Origin: Pichia kudriavzevii
Taxonomy: Eukaryota; Ascomycota; Pichiomycetes; Pichiales; Pichiaceae
NCBI RefSeq assembly: GCF_003054445.1
Contig: NC_042509.1
Span: 558,001 to 622,000 of the forward strand
DNA length: 64,000 nt
Direction: 5' to 3'
Positions 1-9,213 of this stretch are shown here, one piece after another. The notes below the pieces were generated by a model that was given only the letters and a program-made list of their open reading frames with translations, had not been told where the DNA came from and ran no database searches. How positions within the stretch are numbered: position 1 is the first letter of the stretch; each line of letters starts with the position of its first letter. Both the position numbers and the translations under genes were made by a program.

Positions 1-1
1 G

Positions 2-1243
2 ATGATGCTAAACAACAATTCTAACGAAGCATTGAGTGTTCCTACAGATAGGAAGACTTCGTATCGTCGTGGTCATAGGTACAAGCATTCCTCCGTTTCT
101 ATGAACATGTTCCAGGATCCACAGAGGATAGCATCAATGCAGAAACCACATAATCTGCCCAAAACTTATACTGTCCCCGCATTCCAAGAAGTTAAGGGTA
201 CAATTACTAGACAACAGAAGGTAAAACTAGTTGTATGCATTTTCCAATCATGCGTAGTGATGTGTGCCTACATTGGGGGGATGCAATATGGTAATGGACT
301 AGACACCCTAGCTCACATCCTCTTCTATGATGTCATAAGTAATTTTAGTGAAGTTGCCATTAAAATTATGTCCAACTTTGAAGTTTGGAGAGTATCTAGT
401 CTGAGATATCCATTTGGATTGGCAAGAATTGAGGTGTTGTTTGATTTCGCATTGGCAGTTTCTTTGTTGTTTGTGGGTCTTGACTTATTTAGTCATGTCG
501 TTGAGGAGATGTTGATTGATTTGGTCGGCACCAATGGTGAAGCACATCCACATTCACATGGAGTCACAAAGGAAAATCCACATAGTCATCCAGAAGGGAT
601 GAATGGATGGCTATACGTGGGGATTCTTGGTTTAGCTATAATAACAACAATTTTGACGTCGTATGTTGTACATGGTGATACAAGCACATCAAAACGGCCA
701 AATGATGAAGTTGAGACTGAAGATAACGCAGTCCCAGCTGTGAAGAGAATCAGTTCTATCACTTTGAAAGAACCAATACGAGTTAGCACATTTAAAAGAG
801 TCACATTGTATTTAAAAAAACACGGGTATATGCTTACAGGTGTCCACTTGAAAACCACTTCAATCCTATCTCTAGGTTATGCACTATTAGTGATAATAAC
901 TTCGGGTATAAGTTCAACGTTTGTTATCATAGCTACTGCGATTGTTGTTACTGTCGTTGCATGGAGACAACTAAGCAAGAAAGGAAAGGTATTGCTGCTT
1001 GGAGGGGTTGATATCGCAAAGGTGGTTGATGCTATTGAGGGTATGGAATGCTTCAAAAGCGGTTACAGAGTCAGCGATGTAAAAATAGCTAGGGTTCATG
1101 GAGAATGTGATGTTTGTTTACTACGAGTAGAAATGAAGGGAGCCAGCAGTGATGATGAAGCCAAATTGAGATTCTATGCTGCGAGAACAATCAAGGAATC
1201 TATGGGAGATGTGGAGGTTACGGTTGATATTACCAGGTTATAG
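2..1243 (+). CDS. ZRG17: Zrg17-like cation diffusion facilitator (ER zinc transporter subunit), 5' end at window edge
   Basis: The protein is a cation diffusion facilitator of the Zrg17 type. In yeast Zrg17 pairs with Msc2 to carry zinc into the ER. About 413 residues are visible. A block around residues 130-165 (motif RYPFGLARIEVLFDFAL) is characteristic of Zrg17, and a histidine-rich loop (HPHSHG...NPHSHPEG) lies near residues 182-198 between hydrophobic segments. More membrane segments follow near residues 205-222 and 285-320, then a cytosolic C-terminal domain. The first ATG is at base 2, but S. cerevisiae Zrg17 is about 600 residues, so the gene probably begins upstream of the window and this is a 3' part. 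The family assignment is firm; whether base 2 is the true start cannot be judged. Confidence 0.85.
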   Translation: MMLNNNSNEALSVPTDRKTSYRRGHRYKHSSVSMNMFQDPQRIASMQKPHNLPKTYTVPAFQEVKGTITRQQKVKLVVCIFQSCVVMCAYIGGMQYGNGLDTLAHILFYDVISNFSEVAIKIMSNFEVWRVSSLRYPFGLARIEVLFDFALAVSLLFVGLDLFSHVVEEMLIDLVGTNGEAHPHSHGVTKENPHSHPEGMNGWLYVGILGLAIITTILTSYVVHGDTSTSKRPNDEVETEDNAVPAVKRISSITLKEPIRVSTFKRVTLYLKKHGYMLTGVHLKTTSILSLGYALLVIITSGISSTFVIIATAIVVTVVAWRQLSKKGKVLLLGGVDIAKVVDAIEGMECFKSGYRVSDVKIARVHGECDVCLLRVEMKGASSDDEAKLRFYAARTIKESMGDVEVTVDITRL

Positions 1244-2032
1244 TATTATTATTTTCTTCTTTGCAATTGAGTGTATACTTTTACTACGACTTTGCTATTT
1301 ATTCTGTAGGGCAATCAGAGAAATAGTCCGTAGTTTCAAAACTTTTGATGGCTTAAATAATAAAAAATAGCCAGATAGAGTTAATTGATATAATATGCAC
1401 TTTTGGTAGTCGCAAAATGAACCAGCATCTAATTTTAAAAACAAATTTGCTGGAGAAAGCAAGTCTATTTCGCCTCTTGTAATTCCAGCAAGTTTTTTTA
1501 ATGTTTCACTCAACAATTCTGAATGCTCCAACTCCTTCAGTGTTCAGAAATGGACCCTTTGTTGCAAACAGAATTGAGTTGAGCTGAGGGTACAAAGAAA
1601 TATAGGTATCATTTCGATTCTATTGATTACATGATTATTATTATATTTTGTAGAACAAGTTTCTTAAAAACGGAAATAAGTTCCCTTTTATGCAGACTAC
1701 TGCGCTATAGACAACTGAAGGTCCCCTGTAACTCCAGCTTATGTATAACTGTTGCTATTAACTAATCAAAATTGGATGGCCCAGTTGTAAACTTACTCAA
1801 GTAAATCAGGAAAAACTTCCAGAAAAAAAACATTCAGCACTTAAGAAAGCAAGGTAGCAACCTCATCAATTTTTAATTCCATTTCAAATTGGAATGGCAT
1901 GCCAAGAAGTTATCAAGCCAAATACTAGCAAGATTAACTTGGAAGGAGAATCTACCATAAAAAACACATCACTTGATAAGCAAAAAAAGTTTAAGTATCA
2001 CCTCAATTTCAGGTCGTTGTCGACATTGTCTA
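1244..2032. other. 789-bp intergenic gap, ZRG17 3' to LUC7 3'
   Basis: This lies between two convergent genes and should hold both 3' ends. It is AT-rich, with A tracts near 1824-1833 and 1981-1989. On the minus strand 1295-1531 is open for 78 codons but has no ATG start and no domain I recognise. No RNA gene was seen. Confidence 0.6.
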
Positions 2033-2797
2033 TTAATCCTCCTCATGTTTCTCTCGCAGTTCTTTTAGCTTCTCTCTAAGAAGAACGTAACTTTGGTGAA
2101 TCTTCCCCGTGAAATGATCCACAAGACGACGATCGGTGTCAACTTTCGACATGTATGCACCACATACTGAACATACCTGCATTTGCTGCTGACCAACACT
2201 ATTTAACTTCTCCAAGGTAACATTATATTGCGAATTGACTGCTTCCCATTCATTCCAACTCTGTCTCACCAAAATAGACAATTCCAATTTCTTCTTCATG
2301 TCTTCAACATGTAGTATTTCCTCCTTCAGTATCGCCAATTTCATTTCGGAAATCTCAACATTTCTAGCTAGCTCATTCAAGATTAGCTTATCACTTTCAG
2401 AGTAGTCCAATCTTTGCTCCGCTATCCGAACTCGTTCGTCACAATCTCCTACAAATCTTTCCAGTTCTTTCAGGGCATCAAGTTCATAGTTACTTCTTGG
2501 CATTGGAATTCCTAATTCAACTGCACGTTCATATATTAATCGGTGTTGAAGGTTGTGACTTCTTCGACATCGACCAACGTTTTCCTTTGTTCCGTCAAAT
2601 ACTTCATATGGACACACCCCTAAAAGGAAAGGCTTACATACACTTGGAGATTCCAGGATTCTTACGTCGATGTCCTCTCTCGTCAATGAAACATTTGGTT
2701 TATTGGGATCGAACCCCGCAGGGAGATGGTACATTGACGAGCCTAACAAATTCGACAGTAATTTTCTCTGTTCTTGACGTGGCGTTAAGTATGTCAT
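2033..2797 (-). CDS. LUC7: U1 snRNP protein Luc7
   Basis: Luc7 is a U1 snRNP component that helps choose 5' splice sites. The 254-residue protein matches the usual length (about 260). It opens with a conserved LUC7 N-terminus, then a first CCCH zinc finger with C54, C62, C77 and H81 (CKPFLLGVCPY...RCRRSH). A long helical coiled-coil part spans residues about 95-200. A second, C2H2-type finger starts at VCSVCGAYM near residue 209 and ends with HFTGKIHQ. The ATG at 2797 is the first in frame. It is divergent from LTP1 with 254 bp between starts. Few introns are visible in this window, yet a full-length Luc7 shows the U1 machinery is kept. Confidence 0.95.
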   Translation of the reverse strand: MTYLTPRQEQRKLLSNLLGSSMYHLPAGFDPNKPNVSLTREDIDVRILESPSVCKPFLLGVCPYEVFDGTKENVGRCRRSHNLQHRLIYERAVELGIPMPRSNYELDALKELERFVGDCDERVRIAEQRLDYSESDKLILNELARNVEISEMKLAILKEEILHVEDMKKKLELSILVRQSWNEWEAVNSQYNVTLEKLNSVGQQQMQVCSVCGAYMSKVDTDRRLVDHFTGKIHQSYVLLREKLKELREKHEED

Positions 2798-3051
2798 AGC
2801 TGCGATGCACGTCTAGTCTAAACCCTAACTATACACTGTTCCTCTTTGGAGGTGATCCAAAAGCTTTAGAAAAAATATTCAAAGATATCTAACAAAAAGT
2901 TGTATAAAAAAGTGAGCTTGCAATTTTCCGGGAGTTATCCGCCCTATAATACTAAGACTGTTTCTTTTTTTTTTCCGTACCTGAGTTACTACGAACTTTT
3001 CTTTCTTTTCCTCCTTGGCTTCCTTTTTCACTAAATAGGTTGAATTTAGAA

Positions 3052-3510
3052 ATGAAGGTAGCATTTGTTTGTCTTGGAAATATCTGTAGGTCCCCAATGG
3101 CGGAGGCTGTTTTCCAACACATAATCAATGAAAAGGGTTTAGGCGATTCTGTTCATGTTGAATCCTTTGGTACTGCAAACTATCACGTTGGTGATAAACC
3201 AGATTATCGTACAATTGCAACATGCAAGAGACACGGTATTCCAATCAATCACAGAGGCCAGCAAATTAAACCAAAACATTTCAAGGAGTTTGATTTTATT
3301 TTGTGTATGGATGAGTCGAATCTATATAATCTGAAAAGAATTCAGCCAAATGACAGTAAGGCTAAAGTTATGTTGTTTGGTGAATACTCTACAGATGGCA
3401 AGTATGATAAAATTGTGGATGATCCTTACTATGGTGGTGAAGATGGATTCGAAGCTTGTTATAACCAATGTGTCCATTTTACTGAGAATTTTATAAAGCA
3501 GGAACTGTAG
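3052..3510 (+). CDS. LTP1: Low-molecular-weight protein tyrosine phosphatase
   Basis: A cytosolic phosphatase of the low-molecular-weight (acid phosphatase) family. From the ATG at 3052 it has 152 residues, the family norm. The CX5R active-site loop is at residues 7-13 (C7 LGNIC R13, then S14), right at the N-terminus as expected, and the general acid is in the DDP motif (D124-P125). The frame stays open 12 bases upstream to a TTG, but the ATG at 3052 gives the canonical MKVAFVCLGNICRSP start. Its last 20 bases overlap the 3' end of TFB3 on the other strand, so the two coding ends are interleaved. The identification is secure. Confidence 0.95.
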   Translation: MKVAFVCLGNICRSPMAEAVFQHIINEKGLGDSVHVESFGTANYHVGDKPDYRTIATCKRHGIPINHRGQQIKPKHFKEFDFILCMDESNLYNLKRIQPNDSKAKVMLFGEYSTDGKYDKIVDDPYYGGEDGFEACYNQCVHFTENFIKQEL

Positions 3511-4483
3511 ATTTCTCAACTTCTACAAAACACTCTAACCCTGTGAAAGCTTCATTCAGGGATCTTATGTAGAAATCCTGTATATTGTATCCAGCAGCGG
3601 TATATTCCACATCGGAAACAATAGATTCATGGAACGGATCTTTATACTCAGACACCTTGAAGGGTAAATTAACCAACCTGTCACCATTGAAAGGTGTAAA
3701 TGGTATCTTTGACTTATTCTTATTCATGTTTTCATCTGGATTTAAGTTATTACGTACGGCATCTTTCAAGGCGTCGAATTTTTCATTTAGTTTCTGCAAT
3801 TGATCACGAAGTCTGTTTGTTTTTTCTAGCATATTTGCTCTAATTTGCTCCAATATCAACTGTGGATCCTTATCACTTGCTGCATTTTGTAGTTGATCTA
3901 AAATTTGTTGTTTTTCAAGATCTTTTAATTTTTTCTCCTCTTCAGCTATTTCCGATGTAAGTTTCCTTCTCTCAGATTTGTGCTGTCTCTCCAACTTTTG
4001 TATTTTGATAAACTTCTCATACTCTTGTTCCCTTTGTGCATTGTTTAATTCAATCGATTGTTTATTCTCAATGGAATATTGTTTCAACCTCTCCTCGGTT
4101 CTCTCTATATCCACTCTGTGTAGTAAATTATACACAATCTCTTCTATTTCTTCCAAATACTGATCGTACATAACACTCGTTTGGAAATCATCTTCCTTTT
4201 TGTTGTAGACGCTCAAAACACGTCTTCGGATATCGCATTCCTTCTCAACTAATAAATCATCGAAAACCTGTGCTTTAAATTTATTTCGACGTAAAACCTT
4301 TTCACAATTTGGATATGGACAAGGATGTGGACCGAGGGCAAATATACGATCAACACAGGCATCACATATCTTATGATAACATTCTGGATTTATTTTAAAC
4401 TGGATTTCAGGTGAAAGATATTTATCTGTTTTGCAAACAGGGCATAGGTCTGCTGGAACATTATCCCAGTCTAATTCAACCAT
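3491..4483 (-). CDS. TFB3: TFIIH/CAK subunit Tfb3 (MAT1 homologue)
   Basis: Tfb3 is the RING subunit that joins the CDK-activating kinase to core TFIIH in transcription and repair. The 330-residue protein has an N-terminal RING finger at residues about 14-62 (LCPVCKTDKYLSPE...ECYHKICDACVDRIF...CPYPNC). A long coiled coil covers residues about 125-240 and the C-terminal region is the one MAT1 uses to bind the kinase and cyclin. The length is close to S. cerevisiae Tfb3 (321). The start is the ATG at 4483. The stop codon lies inside the end of LTP1 (20-bp convergent overlap). Two CACGTG boxes lie 175-215 bp upstream. Confidence 0.95.
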   Translation of the reverse strand: MVELDWDNVPADLCPVCKTDKYLSPEIQFKINPECYHKICDACVDRIFALGPHPCPYPNCEKVLRRNKFKAQVFDDLLVEKECDIRRRVLSVYNKKEDDFQTSVMYDQYLEEIEEIVYNLLHRVDIERTEERLKQYSIENKQSIELNNAQREQEYEKFIKIQKLERQHKSERRKLTSEIAEEEKKLKDLEKQQILDQLQNAASDKDPQLILEQIRANMLEKTNRLRDQLQKLNEKFDALKDAVRNNLNPDENMNKNKSKIPFTPFNGDRLVNLPFKVSEYKDPFHESIVSDVEYTAAGYNIQDFYIRSLNEAFTGLECFVEVEKSTVPAL

Positions 4484-4946
4484 TTTATAAAAGAACTTTG
4501 ATAGCTAGCTGCTCTGTCTCTAAAGGCCAAGATGAAAGTAGGTGAAAAGTGGAGAGGATTAAATCCTCTCAATTGATGATATTATTAAATTGAATTTTTC
4601 ATGACATGATGCAAGCGATAGTGTGAGAAGTGCCTTTTACATGATACAGTGTTATATCACGTGATGTAGATTGTCTAAACTGTATTGTATGTCACGTGAT
4701 ACTACGGGCACTGCCTTTACTACAAGTGTCTTACTAATGAAGAAACATCTTTTACTAATCATGCGCCTTCTATACTTCCATTACGACTTACTGGAGTAAG
4801 AGAGAGAGTAAGGAAGATGCAGACATTTTCAATCCTAATTATACAATTCCATGCATTCGATGTTGAATTCTACCGCTGCTATTATGTCAAGCTAAATTAT
4901 ATCGGGTTCCATAGTTGTCTGATGAGGACATACTACTAAGGAAACC
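4484..4946. other. 463-bp intergenic region, TFB3 promoter and POL32 3' end
   Basis: Both flanking genes point left, so this holds the TFB3 promoter. It contains two CACGTG palindromes (listed separately). A GAGAGAGAGTA purine run lies near 4800. No gene or RNA was seen. Confidence 0.7.
4656..4700. promoter_or_regulatory. Paired TCACGTGAT boxes (Cbf1-type) upstream of TFB3
   Basis: CACGTG occurs at 4658-4663 and 4693-4698, both within TCACGTGAT, the high-affinity context of the bHLH factor Cbf1 (RTCACRTG). They are 35 bp apart, about three helical turns, on the TFB3 promoter side. The motif is seen; the binding factor is inferred from yeast knowledge. Confidence 0.5.
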
Positions 4947-6032
4947 CTACTTCTTCTTGAAAAATGACATAAGGTTTGCCTGTTTCTTTGGCCCGGTATT
5001 TCCTGGTTTCTTCAACTCCACAGTGTGTGTCCGTGGAGTGCGTGGGGGTGGCACGGTATTGGCATTTCTATTTACCTTGCGAACGATAAACCCGTCTGCA
5101 TCTGTATAAGTCTCCACCTCAGGAACTTCCTTGGCATCTATTTTAGACTCACTATATTCATTGGACGTAGATGGTGGCGCTGGCTCTTCTTTAACTTTAT
5201 CCACCTCATCTTGCGAATGAACCGTAATCTCCTCTTCCTCCAGAGAAACATCAATATCATCCCCTGTGTAGATCTCAGCAGTCTCCTCCTCTTTACCACC
5301 ATCAACAATCACACCGTCAAAATCATCATCACTGAATCCGTCGTCATCTGCAATCATCCTCTCTAACTCTTCTCTTTGTTTCTTCTTTTTCTCCTCTTCT
5401 TCCGCATCCACTTTACTTCGTTTCACATTTGTTTCTTTGTCGATAACGTCTTCTTTTCTTTTTCTAGATACATACACTGGTTTTTTATTTACTACCGGCG
5501 TAGAAGCCGCTTTTCTTGATGTATAAACGGGTCTTGATGGTTCTTTATCTTTAAGGATTTCCTTTGGTTTATCAGACTCTCTTTTAATTGGAACCTTCTC
5601 TTCTGGTTGTACAACACCTGCACCGGTTGACGATATTTCATAATCAGACGTTTCAGTTTGAATCAACCTACATTTACTCATATCGTCTTCACTATAGGTA
5701 AATGAAACCCTTGACATTTCAATTATATTCGAAAGTTCGGCATGACCAATTGCCACACTGAAAACTTGCTCAGACACCACCCTTTCAAATCTCCCTCTAG
5801 CCTTTTCTAGTTCGTCTCCACTAACTATATTAATCAATATATCGGCTCTGCGTCCGTTTCCCGCTTTTTCAATCCCACATAGAGAGTATTTCACACACAC
5901 ATTTGAGTTTCGTGTAGCATACTCACGTAACGCATCAGACGCCTCTTGCACTGGAACAAAATACTTCCTTGATATGTGCTGTGTCGTTACAGGCAATTCA
6001 TCTGCCAGACGTTTGGTGATGTATGCGTCCAT
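4947..6032 (-). CDS. POL32: DNA polymerase delta subunit Pol32
   Basis: Pol32 is the non-catalytic third subunit of DNA polymerase delta, needed for processivity, break-induced replication and translesion synthesis. From the ATG at 6032 there are 361 residues (S. cerevisiae: 350). The N-terminal part binds the B subunit. The rest is acidic and lysine-rich with low complexity. The block DADGFIVRKV near residue 314 matches DEDGYIVTK in yeast Pol32. The C-terminus ends QANLMSFFKKK, a PCNA-binding PIP box (QxxLxxFF) at the very end as in the family. The frame is open 28 codons further up, but only to a TTG; MDAYITKRL aligns with the S. cerevisiae start. An MCB box lies 103 bp upstream. Confidence 0.93.
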   Translation of the reverse strand: MDAYITKRLADELPVTTQHISRKYFVPVQEASDALREYATRNSNVCVKYSLCGIEKAGNGRRADILINIVSGDELEKARGRFERVVSEQVFSVAIGHAELSNIIEMSRVSFTYSEDDMSKCRLIQTETSDYEISSTGAGVVQPEEKVPIKRESDKPKEILKDKEPSRPVYTSRKAASTPVVNKKPVYVSRKRKEDVIDKETNVKRSKVDAEEEEKKKKQREELERMIADDDGFSDDDFDGVIVDGGKEEETAEIYTGDDIDVSLEEEEITVHSQDEVDKVKEEPAPPSTSNEYSESKIDAKEVPEVETYTDADGFIVRKVNRNANTVPPPRTPRTHTVELKKPGNTGPKKQANLMSFFKKK

Positions 6033-6134
6033 TGTATATCGTTTGAGTGTGATGCCTGATAACAAGGAAAAAATTGTGTTTGTATCAATACCACGATTAT
6101 CAAACTGCTGAATCAAAATGTTGAACTTTCCTCA

Positions 6135-6140
6135 ACGCGT
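6135..6140. promoter_or_regulatory. MCB box ACGCGT upstream of POL32
   Basis: A perfect ACGCGT inside the 12-bp palindrome TCAACGCGTTGA lies 103 bp before the POL32 ATG, in the divergent POL32-MET8 promoter. MBF drives S-phase genes, POL32 among them in S. cerevisiae, through this box. The motif is seen; its use here is inferred. Confidence 0.6.
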
Positions 6141-6230
6141 TGAAAATCAACCATGCTAATTTTGTCTTCAAAACTTAAACTTTATCAGGGGCCCTAGTAT
6201 TTCTTAATATTTTTTATGAAAACATAGGAA

Positions 6231-7061
6231 ATGAGCTCTGTGGTTCCCCCTGTTGGTGGTGGTTCAATGATGCTAGCTTGGCAAGTTCGTGGAAAACACG
6301 TTCTTGTTGTTGGTGCCGGTGATGTAGCGCTTTCAAGAATTGATCATTTACTAGTCGCTGATGCTAAGATTACGGTCGTCACGGGATGTGACGTACATCC
6401 AACAATCAAATCCTATCATGAACTTGGATTGTTGGAGGATCTTATTGAACGTGACTTTCAACCAAGTGATTTAAAAATGTACGAAAAGAAAGGAATGAGA
6501 GATGAAATTAAGTCTTTCGACGAAGGTAACGACGGAGAATCCTTCAGCAATCTAAGTGCAGAACAAATTGAAAAGATTGAAGCTTTTGAGGAAATGAAGT
6601 TTAAAATGGTTTTAACATGTATTAATAATTATCCATTGAGTTTGAGAATTTGGCAACAATGTAAGATCTTAGGACTCGACGTTAATCTTGCCGACAAACC
6701 CAAAAACTGTGACTTTTATTTTGGCTCGGTGTATAGACAGGGCCCACTTCAAATCATGATAAGTACTAATGGCAAATCTCCAAGACTATGTAACAGAATC
6801 AAAAATAAAAAGCTTGCACCCATGTTTGACGGCCTGGACTTAAATACAGCTGTGGAAAACCTGGGTTACTTAAGATCTCAATTGAGAAACATATATCACC
6901 CCGGTGAAGATGTAGGCGTAATTAAAGAGAGGATGGATTGGAATAAAAAAATAACTGATGCTTATAGTATTGAGGAATGGTGTATTATGGACAAAACTAT
7001 GATTGATAACATTGTGAAGGGATACCCAGAATTACCTGACTTGAGTAAACTCTCAATATAA
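6231..7061 (+). CDS. MET8: Siroheme synthase Met8 (precorrin-2 dehydrogenase/ferrochelatase)
   Basis: Met8 makes siroheme, the cofactor of sulfite reductase, by NAD-dependent oxidation of precorrin-2 and iron insertion. The 276-residue protein (S. cerevisiae: 274) has an N-terminal Rossmann motif (VLVVGAGDVALSR, residues 24-36). The catalytic aspartate is D155 in NLADKPKNCDFYFG, the counterpart of Asp141 in yeast Met8. The motif ISTNGKSPRLCNRI near residue 177 belongs to the family. The middle (residues 88-120) is longer and acidic. The start is the ATG at 6231, divergent from POL32 with 198 bp between. Confidence 0.95.
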   Translation: MSSVVPPVGGGSMMLAWQVRGKHVLVVGAGDVALSRIDHLLVADAKITVVTGCDVHPTIKSYHELGLLEDLIERDFQPSDLKMYEKKGMRDEIKSFDEGNDGESFSNLSAEQIEKIEAFEEMKFKMVLTCINNYPLSLRIWQQCKILGLDVNLADKPKNCDFYFGSVYRQGPLQIMISTNGKSPRLCNRIKNKKLAPMFDGLDLNTAVENLGYLRSQLRNIYHPGEDVGVIKERMDWNKKITDAYSIEEWCIMDKTMIDNIVKGYPELPDLSKLSI

Positions 7062-7278
7062 AGATATTAATATTATATATGGATAAAATGAAATAAAAAC
7101 TTAAAACCTTGAATGTTAAAATAAAACAATAAAATAGAGTAATTTAAATAAAGTAATGTGGAGGCAAAGTGTAGTAAAGTAAAATGAAATAAAGTAAGGC
7201 AAAACGAAAAAATAGGGTACAAGATAGAGCTCAACAACAAAAACTTTTAAAACATAACCCACCGATTTAAGAATATAG

Positions 7279-9213
7279 TCAGTCACCACCTGTACTTCCG
7301 TTTGTATTGGAATCTTCCCTGTTCCTCTCGTCAACAATTTCTACTTTCTCGTGATTGGGCATGATAACTTGCTGTGGAACATACATGTACTGGCCAGTTG
7401 TGTGACCTCCTGTAATAGATGCTGGAGGTGGTGGTGGCGGCTGATGATGATATTGAGTTTCAGAATTTTGTGGTACCATACCTCCCAGATAGGGATCGTA
7501 GATAAAAGGTGGTGGCATATTTGTTGGCATACCAGCCATTCCATGAGGCATTGCTGATTCGCCCATTGATTGGGGTACTTGATCGCCTGGAAACATTGCT
7601 CCCATATTACCATGTGGTGACAGTTCATACATTGGAGCAGGTATCATTGGCTGGCCTTGAGAGGTAGACGAAGGCAATGGACTAAACATTGTCATATTTG
7701 GAATCTGATTGCTCAAATTTCCATCTTTAGAATCAGCCAATTCACCCCCATGATGTGATGGCATTGGAATTGGCTGTGGCACATGTGGATGACCATGATG
7801 ATGGGAATGTGGGTGCAAAGGAGGAGGAGCAATATTAGGAAATCCCATATCTTGTGCAGGTATTCCAGTTAAATTGCCATACCTTATATTAGGGTTGTTC
7901 ATGTTACTCATATCAACCATGTTAGGCATATACATCTGATGAATTGGTTGTTGCTGTAATGTTAACTGAGACATTCTTCTCATGTTTTTATTGCTTGGTC
8001 TTCCCCAACTTAGTCTGACACGAGAACCACCAATTACAAAACCTTGCATACTTTCAATCGCATGTTCAGCGTCGCCTCTTTTGGAGAACTTAACAAACCC
8101 ACATCCCTTTCCTGGTGGAACTTTGATATTAACAATAGAACCAAAAGGTTCAAACAACGCTAATAATGTATCTTCATTCAATCCATTGGCTAAGCCACCA
8201 ACGAAAACAGTCGTATTTGTGGGATCATTGAAATCATTGTTCGGAGGTACACTTAGATTACCCCTTATAAATTGTGGACTAACACTTGGGGAATATCCCT
8301 GTTGTAGCTGTTGGTGGTTCTGTTGTTCCTGTTGCTGTTGCTGCCTGAAATTTCTCATTCCTGATTGATTATTTTGATGCTTAGGAGAAGCTAAAGCGAC
8401 ACGGATTTGCCTACCGCCTAGCCATTTACCATTCATTTCAACTAATGCCCTTTGTCTTTCATCTTCATTGCTAAACCTGACAAAACCAAAGCATCTAGAG
8501 AGACCGGAAGACGGATCAGTCATAACTCTCACTGTTTTGACTGAGTTAAAATGGGATTGAAACAATGCCAACAAATGTGCCTCTGTAGTATTGGCAGATA
8601 GATCACCTACAAACAATGAGTATTCAGGTGTCAAGGCAATTTGGGAATCAAGGGTTGCCGCAGGTGCCCAATTCAACCTAAAACTTTTATTATTTGTATC
8701 TGGAATAATCGTGCCGTTTAGAGAGAGAGCTTCTGTTGCCAATGCAGGAGAATCAAATTCGATGAAACAATATCCAGAGTGATTAACAGTCCCTTGGCCA
8801 TTGGTTTTAGCCAGCTGATGCATCAACAAATTATGTTTGGGTTTAATTACTTTGACCTCAACATGCTTGCCTAGCTTAGCCCAAACATTCTTGATAAACC
8901 CCTCATCCCACCAAGGCTCTAAATCACCCATCCATAATGTTTTCGGAGGAACGGTGTTTGCTGGATTTTCAGGCGGTTGTGGAAGTGGAACAACTGATGT
9001 GAGAAAATCAGAAGGTAAGGACGCTGATGAAGTCCCCTCAGGATTCGGTAAGGATGAATTACTTTCAACTTGATTCAATGAAGTAGAATCCGTCAAAAGC
9101 GGTGAAGAAGGTTTAAATTCCGGAGAATCTGCACTTGAACGCTTTTGTTCATTTTCTGATTCCTGTTCTTGATTCTGGAATTGAGGATTTACCTCTTTAT
9201 TTCCTTGTGACAT
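7279..9213 (-). CDS. NGR1: Ngr1/Nam8-type RNA-binding protein with three RRMs
   Basis: A cytoplasmic-type RNA-binding protein of the Ngr1/Nam8 family (Ngr1 speeds POR1 mRNA decay in S. cerevisiae). From the ATG at 9213 there are 644 residues (Ngr1: 672). After a low-complexity acidic N-terminus, RRM1 starts with TLWMGDLEPWWDEGF near residue 91. RRM2 carries SLFVGDL and CFGFVRF. RRM3 carries TTVFVGGL and CGFVKF, and ends VRLSWGRPS, very close to Ngr1. Q-rich stretches separate RRM2 and RRM3. The C-terminal 230 residues are rich in Pro, Met, His, Asn and Gln. The frame runs six codons further up to a TTG only, so the ATG is preferred. The Nam8 splicing paralogue is the alternative. Confidence 0.85.
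   Translation of the reverse strand: MSQGNKEVNPQFQNQEQESENEQKRSSADSPEFKPSSPLLTDSTSLNQVESNSSLPNPEGTSSASLPSDFLTSVVPLPQPPENPANTVPPKTLWMGDLEPWWDEGFIKNVWAKLGKHVEVKVIKPKHNLLMHQLAKTNGQGTVNHSGYCFIEFDSPALATEALSLNGTIIPDTNNKSFRLNWAPAATLDSQIALTPEYSLFVGDLSANTTEAHLLALFQSHFNSVKTVRVMTDPSSGLSRCFGFVRFSNEDERQRALVEMNGKWLGGRQIRVALASPKHQNNQSGMRNFRQQQQQEQQNHQQLQQGYSPSVSPQFIRGNLSVPPNNDFNDPTNTTVFVGGLANGLNEDTLLALFEPFGSIVNIKVPPGKGCGFVKFSKRGDAEHAIESMQGFVIGGSRVRLSWGRPSNKNMRRMSQLTLQQQPIHQMYMPNMVDMSNMNNPNIRYGNLTGIPAQDMGFPNIAPPPLHPHSHHHGHPHVPQPIPMPSHHGGELADSKDGNLSNQIPNMTMFSPLPSSTSQGQPMIPAPMYELSPHGNMGAMFPGDQVPQSMGESAMPHGMAGMPTNMPPPFIYDPYLGGMVPQNSETQYHHQPPPPPPASITGGHTTGQYMYVPQQVIMPNHEKVEIVDERNREDSNTNGSTGGD

Noticed and set aside
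1295-1531. 78-codon minus-strand frame with a protein-like run (GITRGEIDLLSPANLF)
   Set aside because: No ATG start, a stop just upstream, no convincing splice site and no recognised family.
2700-2722. GATCGAACC, a possible minus-strand tRNA B box
   Set aside because: It lies inside conserved LUC7 coding sequence and no acceptor, D arm or anticodon arm can be built around it.
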